DNA of 64,000 nt from Acetobacter malorum (lineage in GTDB: Bacteria; Pseudomonadota; Alphaproteobacteria; Acetobacterales; Acetobacteraceae): NCBI RefSeq assembly GCF_002153605.1, contig NZ_JOPG01000007.1, positions 62,001 through 126,000 on the forward strand. Direction: 5' to 3'. Below are positions 17,963 to 26,521 of the stretch, piece after piece. The translations under genes were made by a program, and so were the position numbers. The notes under the pieces are model-generated. The model saw nothing but the letters and a program-made list of their open reading frames with translations, had not been told where the DNA came from and did no database searches. Within the stretch, counting starts at the first letter, position 1. Every line of letters begins with the position of its first letter.

Positions 17963-19114
17963 ATGGGCCGGTTATCAGCGACCTCTGTGAAAGTCACCAA
18001 AGAGCCTGGACGCTACGGAGATGGCGATGGGCTCTATCTTGTCGTGACCCCCTCGGGGAGCAAATCCTGGGTTTGCAGGGTTCAGAAGAACGGCAACCGA
18101 CGAGATATCGGTTTAGGCAGCGTCAAGAAGGTACCCTTGGCTCTTGCTCGGGAGCGCGCCGTCAAAACACGAATGCAGGTCGAGGTTGGACTTGACCCCG
18201 TCTCAGAGCGTCGCAAAGAGGCAGGCATCCCTACATTTCGTGAAGCCGTCTCTCTGGTCTTTGCCGAGAACAAGGCGAACTGGAAAAATCAGAAGCACCG
18301 CGCTCAGTGGTTGTCTACGTTAGAGCGTTATGCCTTTCCCATCATTGGTGACCTCTCCATCTCAGAGCTCGACGGGCATCATGCTCGCGATGTTGTCGCT
18401 CCTATCTGGCTTGAGAAGCCCGAAACAGCGCGCCGGGTCCGTCAGCGCATTGGCAGCGTCGTGGATTGGGCTATTGGCAAAGGCTACCGAACCTTACCGT
18501 TGCCGCTCGCAGCAATGGACAAATCTCTCCCGCGAATCAAATCCAAGCCCGTTCATCATGCAGCACTTCCCTACGCGGAGGTGCCGCAATTTCTGTCTTA
18601 TCTCCAAGAAGGAGATTCGATTGGTCGCTTAGCCCTGTCCCTCTTAATCCTCACGGCAACGCGCTCTGGCGAGATCCGGGGCGCAACCTGGGATGAAATT
18701 GACTTCGAGCATGCTCTCTGGACGATCCCGGCTGAGCGTATGAAGGCAGGCCGGGAGCATGTCATCCCTCTCTCATCCTCAGCACTCGCGCTGTTGCAGA
18801 AAGCTGCGACCTATAGGGAGGCGCGGAGTCCTCTGGTCTTTCCAGGGCAGCGAGGAGCGAAGCCGCTGTCGGACATGACGCTGACTAAAATCTGTCGCGA
18901 CGCCAAGATCGAAGCCGTTCCACATGGTTTTCGGTCGTCTTTCCGCGACTGGGTTGCAGAAGAAACCACCTTTGATGGCGATATCGCCGAAATGGCCTTG
19001 GCTCATGCAATCGGGAATAAGGTCGAAGCTGCTTATCGCCGCGGCAATCTGCTCGATAAACGGCGCGTGATGATGCAGGCTTGGGCGCAGTTTTGCTCGC
19101 AATCGAAATCATAA
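17963..19114 (+). CDS. int: P4-type tyrosine recombinase (integrase)
   Basis: A 383-aa integrase. The N-terminal DUF4102-like arm-binding domain is seen in GRYGDGDGLYLVVTPSGSKS. A core-binding helical domain follows at about 90-180. The catalytic residues are R234 (TATRSGEIRG), H321-x-x-R324 (HGFRSSFRDW), H348 (LAHAIGNK) and Y358 (VEAAYRR). All are present, so the enzyme should be active. It is transcribed away from the tRNA and starts 136 bases after it. Family members integrate into tRNA 3' ends, which matches this location and the 14-bp repeat. Confidence 0.96.
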   Translation: MGRLSATSVKVTKEPGRYGDGDGLYLVVTPSGSKSWVCRVQKNGNRRDIGLGSVKKVPLALARERAVKTRMQVEVGLDPVSERRKEAGIPTFREAVSLVFAENKANWKNQKHRAQWLSTLERYAFPIIGDLSISELDGHHARDVVAPIWLEKPETARRVRQRIGSVVDWAIGKGYRTLPLPLAAMDKSLPRIKSKPVHHAALPYAEVPQFLSYLQEGDSIGRLALSLLILTATRSGEIRGATWDEIDFEHALWTIPAERMKAGREHVIPLSSSALALLQKAATYREARSPLVFPGQRGAKPLSDMTLTKICRDAKIEAVPHGFRSSFRDWVAEETTFDGDIAEMALAHAIGNKVEAAYRRGNLLDKRRVMMQAWAQFCSQSKS

Positions 19115-19161
19115 ATCATTTAGGTTGATCTGGTTTTCAACTGAAATGAGCGGAATGGGTC

Positions 19162-20214
19162 ATGATCACACCGTGGGAAAATGCCTTCACCGTTGGGGGG
19201 TATTTTGTAAACCCTGATCTTCCATCGGACGGAAAAAGGCGAATATTAGGATATTCCAAGTCATCTATTGTCCAGATGGCTTATATTTTCTTCGCTCGAT
19301 ATCTAGTTTCAATTTTCTCAGCGATATTTCTTTTGGCATCTACGCTAGCATTTGTTCTCAATGAGATATTTCACAGAACATCTCATCAAAATATATTGTT
19401 TATTTTTATAATTTCAGCTTGTGCGTTCTTTCTTTCAATTTACGCGTGCGATCGAATTCATTTTACTCGCTTTCGCGTTCCGTTTCTCACCCTACCGGAT
19501 GAAAGTTCTTTTCCCGAGTTGCGCCCCTTAATCGCAGCATTGCGATCAGGTGAATGGGAAGCAAAAACGTCGCAGGGTCTCATTCCAAACTATGTTTTTC
19601 AGAACCGCTGGTGGATTTTGTTGTTCTCTGGTGCAGACTTTAATGAGCGCCGCCGGTGGATTAATTGTTACTGGCGGACGGCGTACCATGGCGATGTTTG
19701 GGTCCGACGCGTTTCGGGCTCTTTACCTTGGCCGACAGATAAGCTTGAGCCGCCTTGTGACGTAAAAAACCAGAACAACACATCGAAGACATTGGTCGAA
19801 AAAGCTGTGTGCCACAAAAAAGCTGTGGCTATCATAACAAAGCGAACCGGGCGCTGGTTTGCGGAGGTTCCAAAAGATCAGCACGAGGCCTTCATTGAAG
19901 CCTATATTGGGGAGACCCATAAAATCGGCGAAGCGGCTGAGCAGCTCAAAATTGTCCTCCGCAGCATTATGAATCTTCCGAATGAAAAGGCGAAAGACAC
20001 CCTGGACGAGTTGGCTGAATACGTTCTCAGTGTCCTCGAAAGTTCAAAACAGCAAGGGACGATCAAAACGATTTGGACGACAGACAGTCGTGATCCAAAG
20101 CCTTTGGAAACGATCAAAAAGATTATAGGGAATGGAAAAAACCATTCTTACGACAAGATACGCGATCGTGCTCTTGCGACGATCCGCAATGGTTTTGTGC
20201 ATAAGAATATATAA
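19162..20214 (+). CDS. Two-TM protein of unknown function, element cargo
   Basis: A 350-aa protein that I do not recognise. Two hydrophobic segments lie near residues 44-65 (FARYLVSIFSAIFLLASTLA) and 74-95 (HQNILFIFIISACAFFLSIY). A cytoplasmic domain of about 250 residues follows, with a Trp-rich stretch (NRWWILLFSG, RRRWINCYWRTAYHGDVWVR) and a helical C-terminal half with many Lys and Glu. Codon use and base composition are clearly more AT-rich than in the neighbouring integrase and mobilization genes, which suggests separate acquisition. It lies between the integrase and the AlpA-like gene, a common cargo position. Superinfection immunity, entry exclusion or defence are possible but not shown. 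Confidence 0.65.
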   Translation: MITPWENAFTVGGYFVNPDLPSDGKRRILGYSKSSIVQMAYIFFARYLVSIFSAIFLLASTLAFVLNEIFHRTSHQNILFIFIISACAFFLSIYACDRIHFTRFRVPFLTLPDESSFPELRPLIAALRSGEWEAKTSQGLIPNYVFQNRWWILLFSGADFNERRRWINCYWRTAYHGDVWVRRVSGSLPWPTDKLEPPCDVKNQNNTSKTLVEKAVCHKKAVAIITKRTGRWFAEVPKDQHEAFIEAYIGETHKIGEAAEQLKIVLRSIMNLPNEKAKDTLDELAEYVLSVLESSKQQGTIKTIWTTDSRDPKPLETIKKIIGNGKNHSYDKIRDRALATIRNGFVHKNI

Positions 20215-20300
20215 ATTCCAATGCCTTACGTTTTACGCCGTATGGCTTTCTATCTTCTTGGGTAAAAGCTCACGCATGGTGAGTCGCACGATTTAGGTTT

Positions 20301-20329
20301 GATCCGTTCCCCATCACTTGGAACGGATC
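20301..20329. promoter_or_regulatory. Perfect inverted repeat abutting the alpA-like start codon
   Basis: GATCCGTTCC (20301-20310) and GGAACGGATC (20320-20329) are exact inverted copies with a 9-base spacer. The right arm ends at the base before ATG 20330 and contains the GGA that would serve as ribosome site. It could be a protein operator or an mRNA hairpin that hides the ribosome site. A second small dyad, CTCAC/GTGAG (20269-20283), lies 18 bases upstream. Confidence 0.6.
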
Positions 20330-20539
20330 ATGATGACACAACACACGAACCTAAACCTTCTTCTCACGATTGATGATGTGCTCCGTATGACGGGCTATCG
20401 CAGCCGGTCGAGCATTTATCGCCTGATGAAGCGCTCCCAAATCCCGATGCCGATTATGGTCGGCGGAGGGCGCGTCCGATGGCGCTCTAGCGAGATCGAG
20501 CACTGGCTCAAGAGCCTCCCGACCCAATCCTACCGCTAG
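20330..20539 (+). CDS. AlpA-like helix-turn-helix regulator/excisionase
   Basis: A 69-aa protein of the AlpA/MerR-like winged-helix type. LLTIDDVLRMTGYRSRSSIY is the helix-turn-helix, and RLMKRSQIPMPIMVGGGRVR followed by W-R-S-S-E-I-E-H-W-L is the wing and final helix, both diagnostic of AlpA. In P4-like elements such proteins activate the integrase or act as excisionase. The ATG at 20330 (or 20333) directly follows a perfect inverted repeat. It lies about 1.2 kb after the integrase and before the mobilization genes, so it may control either. Confidence 0.85.
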   Translation: MMTQHTNLNLLLTIDDVLRMTGYRSRSSIYRLMKRSQIPMPIMVGGGRVRWRSSEIEHWLKSLPTQSYR

Positions 20540-20646
20540 CGGCCTGAGGCGGCGCCTGCATCACCAAGCGCCGCGCCCCCTCAGACCTCTCGAACATTCT
20601 CACCCTTCCCATGACTTTGCGTCCTCGAACGCGAAAAGGATCTCGC

Positions 20647-21228
20647 ATGCCCGTGTTCCTGAGTGCTTTTGCACGCCTTCAGTCCTGGCTATCGCCCGCT
20701 TCTGACCAGACCCTCTCGGTTAAAGCGCCCGCCCGTATCCTGCGGGGGGTTGGCCCGATCATCGAGAAGCTCATCACCGAAGACAAAATCGGCGAGAGTT
20801 ACCGCTGCGCCACGTCTCATTGGTTTCGCTATGACGTGCCCTCTCTAGCCTACTATCTCGGCTCCACATCGACCTGTGTCATCGCTGGCCCGTTGCTGGA
20901 GCACGGCAAAGTCTACCGCCCAACAGGGGCGATCATTGAGACACCCGGCTTCGATGTTCGCCTGCCGCCAGAAGACGCCCACGATCTGGACCAACAGATT
21001 CGGCAGGCCATCGAAAACACGATCGTCGATTGGGTCGCGGAGTATCAAGAGCGCGAGCTTACCCCCGAGCCTCGCCATCCGCCGGGTTCAACAGTAGATC
21101 TCGACGCGCTTCTTGACGACACGGCGCCAGTGTTTCATCCAGACTCATTAGAGACACGGCCTACGCTGCCCAAAACACAGAAGCAGCGCCGTTCGACCTC
21201 CTCATCCAAGGGAGGTCAGCATGTCTAA
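20647..21228 (+). CDS. Unknown protein at the head of the mobilization genes
   Basis: A 193-aa protein without signal peptide or membrane segment. The frame opens at 20611, but ATG 20647 has AAGGAT 5 bases upstream. The N-terminal 145 residues may fold as one domain (GPIIEKLITEDKIGESYRCA, SHWFRYDVPSLAYYLGSTST, PTGAIIETPGFDVRLPPEDA). A basic, Ser-rich tail ends the protein (QKQRRSTSSSKGGQHV). Its stop overlaps the start of the next small gene by 8 bases, with GGAGG placed just inside its 3' end, so translation is coupled. The position suggests a relaxosome or regulatory role, but I do not recognise a family. Confidence 0.65.
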   Translation: MPVFLSAFARLQSWLSPASDQTLSVKAPARILRGVGPIIEKLITEDKIGESYRCATSHWFRYDVPSLAYYLGSTSTCVIAGPLLEHGKVYRPTGAIIETPGFDVRLPPEDAHDLDQQIRQAIENTIVDWVAEYQERELTPEPRHPPGSTVDLDALLDDTAPVFHPDSLETRPTLPKTQKQRRSTSSSKGGQHV

Positions 21229-21439
21229 ACGACAGCCTGTCTTTCTCCCGATCGACCGACCCGAGACTTCGTCTCGGGCCACAAAAAGAAGAACACACCC
21301 CACGCACTGGCCTGCGGCTTTGAATGGCCGGTTTTCCCGAGTGCGATCCGCCTACACATCCGGCGATTTTGTTGGGCACCTTGGCGCGCATAGATTTTCC
21401 GAGAGTGCGGATTGCCTACACGGGAAAGTGCGGCCATGA
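21221..21439 (+). CDS. Small basic protein, coupled between two mobilization genes
   Basis: A 72-aa frame starting at ATG 21221. Its GGAGG ribosome site lies 5 bases upstream, within the end of the preceding gene. It ends at TGA 21437-21439, which overlaps the next start as ATGA. Such overlaps on both sides are the main evidence that it is real. The protein is basic and rich in Arg, Ser and His. Its second half contains two similar stretches (GRFSRVRSAYT and HRFSESADCLH) produced by a DNA near-repeat at 21331-21420. No family is recognised; it could instead be a spacer with coupling function. Confidence 0.45.
   Translation: MSKRQPVFLPIDRPETSSRATKRRTHPTHWPAALNGRFSRVRSAYTSGDFVGHLGAHRFSESADCLHGKVRP
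21331..21421 (+). repeat. Imperfect direct repeat inside the mobilization genes
   Basis: Two copies of about 27 bases, sharing the pattern TTTTCC-CGAG-GTGCG-AT-GCCTACAC, at 21332-21357 and 21394-21421. They differ by a few substitutions and small shifts. The repeat lies within the 72-aa gene just upstream of the RHH-like gene, a region where relaxosome proteins may bind. Whether it is an oriT component is unknown. Confidence 0.4.
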
Positions 21440-21801
21440 GCACGGTCCAGCACACTCTGCGCCTGCCAAGGGCGCTCGATCAGGCTCTGCGCAAGCATGC
21501 GGCGGCTCGCGAGCTGACCCCTTATGCGCTCTTACAGCTCTGCGTGCGTAGCGGACTCGCGAGCGTGATCGAAGAGCGCGACCAAACCCCACTCTTCAAC
21601 GAGATCGCGAGAGAGCTTGGAGCCCTCAGCGTCCGTGTTGCCCATGTCGAGCGCCTGACAGAACGCACGCTCTATGTCGCGTGTGCTGCCTATGTCTATG
21701 CCCGCACCGCAGCACCGGCCCGTGTCGATGACACCCAACTGACGGACGACATCACGGCCGCTTTTCAGCGCCAGCTTTCTCATGCCGGAGATGCCTCATG
21801 A
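21436..21801 (+). CDS. Ribbon-helix-helix-like relaxosome accessory protein
   Basis: A 121-aa protein. The N-terminal MSTVQHTLRLPRALDQALRK, followed by HAAARELTPYALLQLCVRSG, fits a ribbon-helix-helix fold: one strand and two helices. A helical C-terminal half follows (IARELGALSVRVAHVERLTE). A protein of this sort, such as TrwA or TraM, commonly precedes the coupling protein and the relaxase in MOBF systems and binds near oriT. The stop overlaps the coupling protein start by ATGA. Family assignment is by pattern and context, with no exact name. Confidence 0.65.
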   Translation: MSTVQHTLRLPRALDQALRKHAAARELTPYALLQLCVRSGLASVIEERDQTPLFNEIARELGALSVRVAHVERLTERTLYVACAAYVYARTAAPARVDDTQLTDDITAAFQRQLSHAGDAS

Positions 21802-23693
21802 GCAATGATCTCGACCAACGCGCTCATGCCCAGGCTTTGCGCGCCCTTCGACGCTCCGAGAGCGGCGCCCGAGCTCGCCAGGTTCTGCTCATCATCCTGT
21901 TTGTGGCCCTCGTAACTGGCCTGCTGGCCGGTCTTGCCACGACACAACGCGAGACACTGCGCCTGGCAAGCTCCTTTCTCTACGCAGAGGCACAACGCCC
22001 CGTCATGGCGATGACGGGCAGAGACGTTCCGATGCGCGTCATTATTGAGGGCAAAACCTACGACACCGGCGCGCAAGAGGTTCTGAGCGAGCCTTGGCTC
22101 CGGGTGCGCATGGTTGGCCTAATGGAGCGCGTCGTAATCGGCCTGATCTTGGGTTGTGGCGCCGCAATTGCGGGTCTTTGGCTCACCAAAGACAAACGAC
22201 AGCGCAAAGCCGCTTCTGAGTTGGCGGATCGCTATATCAGCGGGACAGAATTGGTCTCAGCCCAAACGCTCGCCAAGGCCACGACCAACCCCGATGACCC
22301 AGCGCCACTCTTCATCGGATCAGTGCCGATCCCGCGCGGCTTTGAAACTCGCCATTTTGAACTGGATGGCTCGACAGGTTCTGGCAAGACCACAGCCATG
22401 CGTCAGATGCTCGATGGCATCGAAGCCCGTGGCGAGCCTGCGATCGTCTATGACATCTCCGGCACGTTTGTCGCTCAGTATTACAACCCCGTGCGGGGCG
22501 ACATCATCCTCAGCCCCTTTGATGCCCGCGGGGTTTATTGGAATCTCTTTGACGAGATCCAGCATCCAGCGGATGCAGCACGGTTGGCGCGCTACCTGAT
22601 CAACGAAACTGGAGACCGAGATCGAGATGTCTGGTTAGAGACGGCGCGCATCCTGGTCGCTAATATATTGCGCCAGCTTTGGGAAGAACAACGCGGAACA
22701 CCGACCGCGCTGATCGAAGCGCTGCAATATATGACGAGCGAGGAGCTCGGCCGCTGGCTGGCGCATACCTCCTCAGCACGCACCTTTGCCCAGGATGCAG
22801 AACGCGCCACAGCCAGCGTGCTCTTTATGCTCGCCAAGGCCGTCAATCTGTTGATGTTCCTGCGGGCCGAGCCGGAACCGGGCACCAAAAGCTTCTCTTT
22901 TGCCGCATTCTTCCGTGGACTGGATAAGCACAAAGGCGGAACACGCGCCCCGTGGGTTTTTGTGCCGCGCAAGGAAGACTACTTTGAAGCCGTCAAACCG
23001 CTCATGGCGCTTTGGCTCGAATGTGCGGCCTCGGCGACGCTCGCATTGCCACCCTCAAACACGCGGCGTCTGTGGTTTGTACTCGACGAGTTCCCCGATC
23101 TTCCCCGCGTTGACAATATGACGCGGCTGCTACCCCAAGGCCGACAGTTCGGGGCGGCGGTCATTCTGACCTTTCAGACCATCGGACAGATGCGCAGCCG
23201 TTACGGTGAGCAAGATGCCCAGGCTATTTTAGGCAACTGCAACACGAAGCTGTTTCTTCAGCTCTCCGACACAGACAGCCGCGAGCGCGCCTCTGCCACG
23301 ATCGGCAAGGTTGAGGTGGAGATCCAAACCGTCTCCGGCGTGATGGACACCAAGACACGGAAGCCCCAGATCACCGTGAGCTCTCGGCGTGAGGTCCGGC
23401 CTGCTGTGATGGAGAGCCAGTTCCGCCTGCCACCAGGGCGCGGTTATCTGCTCCTCCCTGATGGGCTTCCAGTGGCGCAAATCACCCTCAGCACAGACCA
23501 CATTGCAGCCCGTGGCGCTCCAAAAGCCGCAGCTTTTGAAGCAATCGACCCAGCCAAAACATTCTGGGGCAAACAAGACAGACAGAATGCTGTGCGTGAT
23601 GAAGCCGCAATTGAGGAAACCCCACCTAAGACGGTGCCAAAACCGACATCGGCCATTCCACCCAAACTCGCGCGTGATCAGGGGCCTGTCTAA
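21798..23693 (+). CDS. traD: Type IV coupling protein (TraD/TrwB type)
   Basis: A 631-aa hexameric ATPase that links the relaxosome to a secretion channel. Two N-terminal membrane segments lie at about 29-48 and 108-130. Walker A is G191-S-T-G-S-G-K-T-T199 and Walker B is WFVLDEFPDLPRVDN at about 423-437. Further family blocks are YDISGTFVAQYYNP, GRQFGAAVILTFQTIGQMRS and LGNCNTKLFLQLSDTDSRER. The C-terminal tail of about 60 residues is Pro- and Lys-rich and may contact the relaxase. The ATGA overlap upstream and the one-base overlap (TAATG) with the relaxase gene place it in one operon. Confidence 0.93.
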   Translation: MSNDLDQRAHAQALRALRRSESGARARQVLLIILFVALVTGLLAGLATTQRETLRLASSFLYAEAQRPVMAMTGRDVPMRVIIEGKTYDTGAQEVLSEPWLRVRMVGLMERVVIGLILGCGAAIAGLWLTKDKRQRKAASELADRYISGTELVSAQTLAKATTNPDDPAPLFIGSVPIPRGFETRHFELDGSTGSGKTTAMRQMLDGIEARGEPAIVYDISGTFVAQYYNPVRGDIILSPFDARGVYWNLFDEIQHPADAARLARYLINETGDRDRDVWLETARILVANILRQLWEEQRGTPTALIEALQYMTSEELGRWLAHTSSARTFAQDAERATASVLFMLAKAVNLLMFLRAEPEPGTKSFSFAAFFRGLDKHKGGTRAPWVFVPRKEDYFEAVKPLMALWLECAASATLALPPSNTRRLWFVLDEFPDLPRVDNMTRLLPQGRQFGAAVILTFQTIGQMRSRYGEQDAQAILGNCNTKLFLQLSDTDSRERASATIGKVEVEIQTVSGVMDTKTRKPQITVSSRREVRPAVMESQFRLPPGRGYLLLPDGLPVAQITLSTDHIAARGAPKAAAFEAIDPAKTFWGKQDRQNAVRDEAAIEETPPKTVPKPTSAIPPKLARDQGPV

Positions 23694-26476
23694 TGGTGGC
23701 GACCGTCTCCGGGCTGACCAATGCGGCGCAAGCCAGCGCCTATTATGAAGCCGATGACTATTATTCTGAGGATGGCCATGCGCCGTCCGCTTGGCGCGGA
23801 AAAGGTGCGGCTGAGCTGGGTCTATGTGGCGAGGTTGATATGGAGGCGTTCACACGCCTCCTCCACGGACAGATTTCCGAGGATCAGCGTCTGGGCACGT
23901 CACGTGATGAAGAATGGAGCCATCGCCCCGGCTGGGATCTCACCTTTAGTGCGCCGAAGTCCGTATCGATCATGGCGGAAGTGGCAGGCGATCGTCGTCT
24001 CATCGAAGCACATGAGGCGGCAGTCCAGCGCACACTTGCCCTGGCTGAGCAGCACCTGGCGGCAACCCGCATCCGGGAAGATGGCGAGGTTCGCCGTGAG
24101 GTGACGCAAAACCTTGTGATTGCAAGTTTCCGACACGGGACGAGCCGCGCGCTCGATCCGCAACTCCACAGCCACAACGTTATTTTGAACATGACGCAGG
24201 ACCAAGACGGCCACTGGCGGAGCTTGGAGCCCCGCGCTCTGTATCAACTCCAAAAGCAGTTGGGGGCGCTTTATCGCCAAGATTTGGCGCATGAGGTGAC
24301 AGAGCTAGGCTACGAGATCACCAAAGGCAAAGATTCGAGCTTTGAGATTGCGGGGCTTTCGCCTGAGAGCTTGGAAGCATTTAGCCAAAGGGCGCAGGCG
24401 ATCGAGGCACAACTGGCGGAGCGTGGGAAGTCGCGCGCTCAGGCGAGTGCAGCCGAAAAGCAGACGATCGCGCTGGATACCCGGCAAGCCAAAGAGGCTG
24501 TGCCCCAGGCTGAACTCGTTCAGGTTTGGAGAGAGGTCGCAGACTCAGCCGGACTGACGGAGGAAAAGCGCCGCCAGCTTGTGGCAGAGGCTCAGGGGCG
24601 CCTGGCGGCGCAAGCCGATCAAGAGAGTTCCAACGCGTTTGGCCGGGAGCTCTTGGCGGATCAGGCTGTTGCTCAAGGGGCGGCGATGCTGGGCGAGCGC
24701 AATTCTGTCTTCGCCACGACAGCGCTGCATGAGGCGGCAGGACGCTTTGCGCTTGGTGCAGTCAGCCAGGCCGAGATTGCTGAGGCGATCACTCGGGCCG
24801 AGACAATAGGTGAGCTAGAGATGCGGACCTATCTCGATTATCGGGGGGCCGCCTTTGACGGCATGACGACCGCGACCAATATCGCCCATGAGATGACGCT
24901 CTTGCGGCTTGAAGAGGACGGACGGCAGAAAGCCGAGCCCATCCTCTCCCCCTTTGAGGCTGGCAAAGCCGTGGCTCAGGCCGAGCAGCGCTCAGCCCTC
25001 ACAGGGCACGCCTGGAATGAGGAGCAGCGTGCCGCGACCGCGCAGATCCTTACAAGCGGCAATCAGATCGTTGGGCTCCAAGGCTACGCAGGAACCGCTA
25101 AGACCTCAACGGTTTTGGCAACGGTGGCGAAAAGCGCAGAAGGGCAAGGGTATCGCGTCACGGCTCTGGCCCCGACCGCCTCAGCGGCGCAGGTATTGGG
25201 GGATGCGCTGGACAGTCGAGCCGATACTTTGGCGCGTCATTTTCTGGCCCCTGGCCGCCCGACCTCCCAGCCTCAGCTCTGGATTGTCGATGAGGCGTCG
25301 CTTGTCTCCGCAACGGACATGGCGAAGCTCTTGAGCACAGCGCAGAGCCATCGGGCTCGGGTGCTTTTGGTAGGTGATATCAAACAGCTTGGCTCCATTG
25401 AGGCTGGAGCCGCTTTTGAGCAACTCCAAGAAGCGGGCATGGCAACCGCCAAGCTGACGACGATCTTGCGCCAGACCAATGAGCACACAAAAGCGGCCGT
25501 AGAGGCCAGCTTAGCGGGGAACGCCAAGAAGGCTTTGGAGGCCCTGGATCGTGGCGGCGGGCGTGTGGTGGAGATTGCCGGTCGCGAAGCCCGGTTTGCG
25601 CAGATTGCCGAGGATTATGCAGCTCTTAGCCCGGAGGAACGGCAGAAGACGTTGGTGCTCGAGCCATCGCGCGAAGGACGGGATGCTCTGACCCAGGACA
25701 TTCGAGAAAAACTGATAGAGCACGGTCAGCTCGGCGTAGAGGCTCTCAAGGCGACGAAGCTTGTCTCCAAGGATCTGACCAAAGCGGAGGCCAAGCGGGC
25801 GGAGAGTTATGAGCTCGGTGATATCGTGCGCTTTGCGAAGGATTACGCTGATAAAGGCGTGTCTCGGCATGGCGCCTATCGGGTCATCCAGGCGGATGAG
25901 GCGAGAAATGTGCTCACGCTTCAAGATGAGCGCGGGCGAGAGCTGGCTTGGCATCTTCGACAATGGGGAGCGGCACAGGCTCAGGTCTATCGTGAGGAAT
26001 CCTTAGAACTGCGCGTGGGCGATCGGGTGCAGTTTACGCGGAACGACAAAGCGGCAAAGCGCATGAATGGGCAGCTTGGGGACGTGATCGCAATCGACTC
26101 AGACCGAGGCCTTGCCCGCGTCAAACTCCAAAGCAACCGGATTGAGACAATCCGACTGGAGAGTGCACGAGACCGGCATCTCTCTCATGCTTATGTGTCC
26201 ACCGCTTTTGCAGCTCAAGGACGAACGGCGGATCGGGTGTTTGCCAATGCGGAGAGCTCGGCCACCCATCTTTTGGAGCAGAAGAGCTTCTATGTAGCGC
26301 TCTCACGGGCCAAGGCTGAGAGCGTGCTCTACACGAATGACCGCTCGAAGATGCAAGTTGGGCTCCAGGAACGTGCAGGCATGTCGGCTCGCGCGGTTAA
26401 GGAACGGGGAGCCGATATGCAGGACGGGAAACACAAGGCGCGAGAAAAGGCACAGGGCGCCAGTCTTGCTCTGTGA
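23693..26476 (+). CDS. traA: MOBF relaxase-helicase (TraA/TrwC type)
   Basis: A 927-aa enzyme that nicks oriT and unwinds the strand to be transferred. The relaxase domain has the N-terminal Tyr pairs (SAYYEADDYY, Y17/Y18 and Y23/Y24), the SAPKSVSIMAE strand, and the metal triad region DPQLHSHNVILN near residue 155. The helicase domain begins near 430. Its Walker A is GYAGTAKTSTVL at about 463-474, which has Ala in place of the usual second Gly, and Walker B is WIVDEASLVSATDM near 530. Later motifs are LVGDIKQLGSIEAG and HAYVSTAFAAQGRTADRV. The size is close to that of typical TrwC-like relaxases. The acting oriT is not located with confidence. Confidence 0.94.
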   Translation: MVATVSGLTNAAQASAYYEADDYYSEDGHAPSAWRGKGAAELGLCGEVDMEAFTRLLHGQISEDQRLGTSRDEEWSHRPGWDLTFSAPKSVSIMAEVAGDRRLIEAHEAAVQRTLALAEQHLAATRIREDGEVRREVTQNLVIASFRHGTSRALDPQLHSHNVILNMTQDQDGHWRSLEPRALYQLQKQLGALYRQDLAHEVTELGYEITKGKDSSFEIAGLSPESLEAFSQRAQAIEAQLAERGKSRAQASAAEKQTIALDTRQAKEAVPQAELVQVWREVADSAGLTEEKRRQLVAEAQGRLAAQADQESSNAFGRELLADQAVAQGAAMLGERNSVFATTALHEAAGRFALGAVSQAEIAEAITRAETIGELEMRTYLDYRGAAFDGMTTATNIAHEMTLLRLEEDGRQKAEPILSPFEAGKAVAQAEQRSALTGHAWNEEQRAATAQILTSGNQIVGLQGYAGTAKTSTVLATVAKSAEGQGYRVTALAPTASAAQVLGDALDSRADTLARHFLAPGRPTSQPQLWIVDEASLVSATDMAKLLSTAQSHRARVLLVGDIKQLGSIEAGAAFEQLQEAGMATAKLTTILRQTNEHTKAAVEASLAGNAKKALEALDRGGGRVVEIAGREARFAQIAEDYAALSPEERQKTLVLEPSREGRDALTQDIREKLIEHGQLGVEALKATKLVSKDLTKAEAKRAESYELGDIVRFAKDYADKGVSRHGAYRVIQADEARNVLTLQDERGRELAWHLRQWGAAQAQVYREESLELRVGDRVQFTRNDKAAKRMNGQLGDVIAIDSDRGLARVKLQSNRIETIRLESARDRHLSHAYVSTAFAAQGRTADRVFANAESSATHLLEQKSFYVALSRAKAESVLYTNDRSKMQVGLQERAGMSARAVKERGADMQDGKHKAREKAQGASLAL

Positions 26477-26521
26477 GGCACGCCATTGTGCCCGCTGCAA
26501 TCTTATGTAACCAATTGAGTC

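Noticed and set aside
24305-24487. Possible intein or insertion in the relaxase between the relaxase and helicase domains
   Set aside because: The linker is Ala/Glu/Gln-rich and helical, as in other MOBF proteins, with no intein splicing motifs.
21798-26476. A self-transmissible conjugative element (ICE)
   Set aside because: Only coupling protein and relaxase are found. No VirB4, VirB6, VirB8-VirB10 or pilin genes occur between the att sites.
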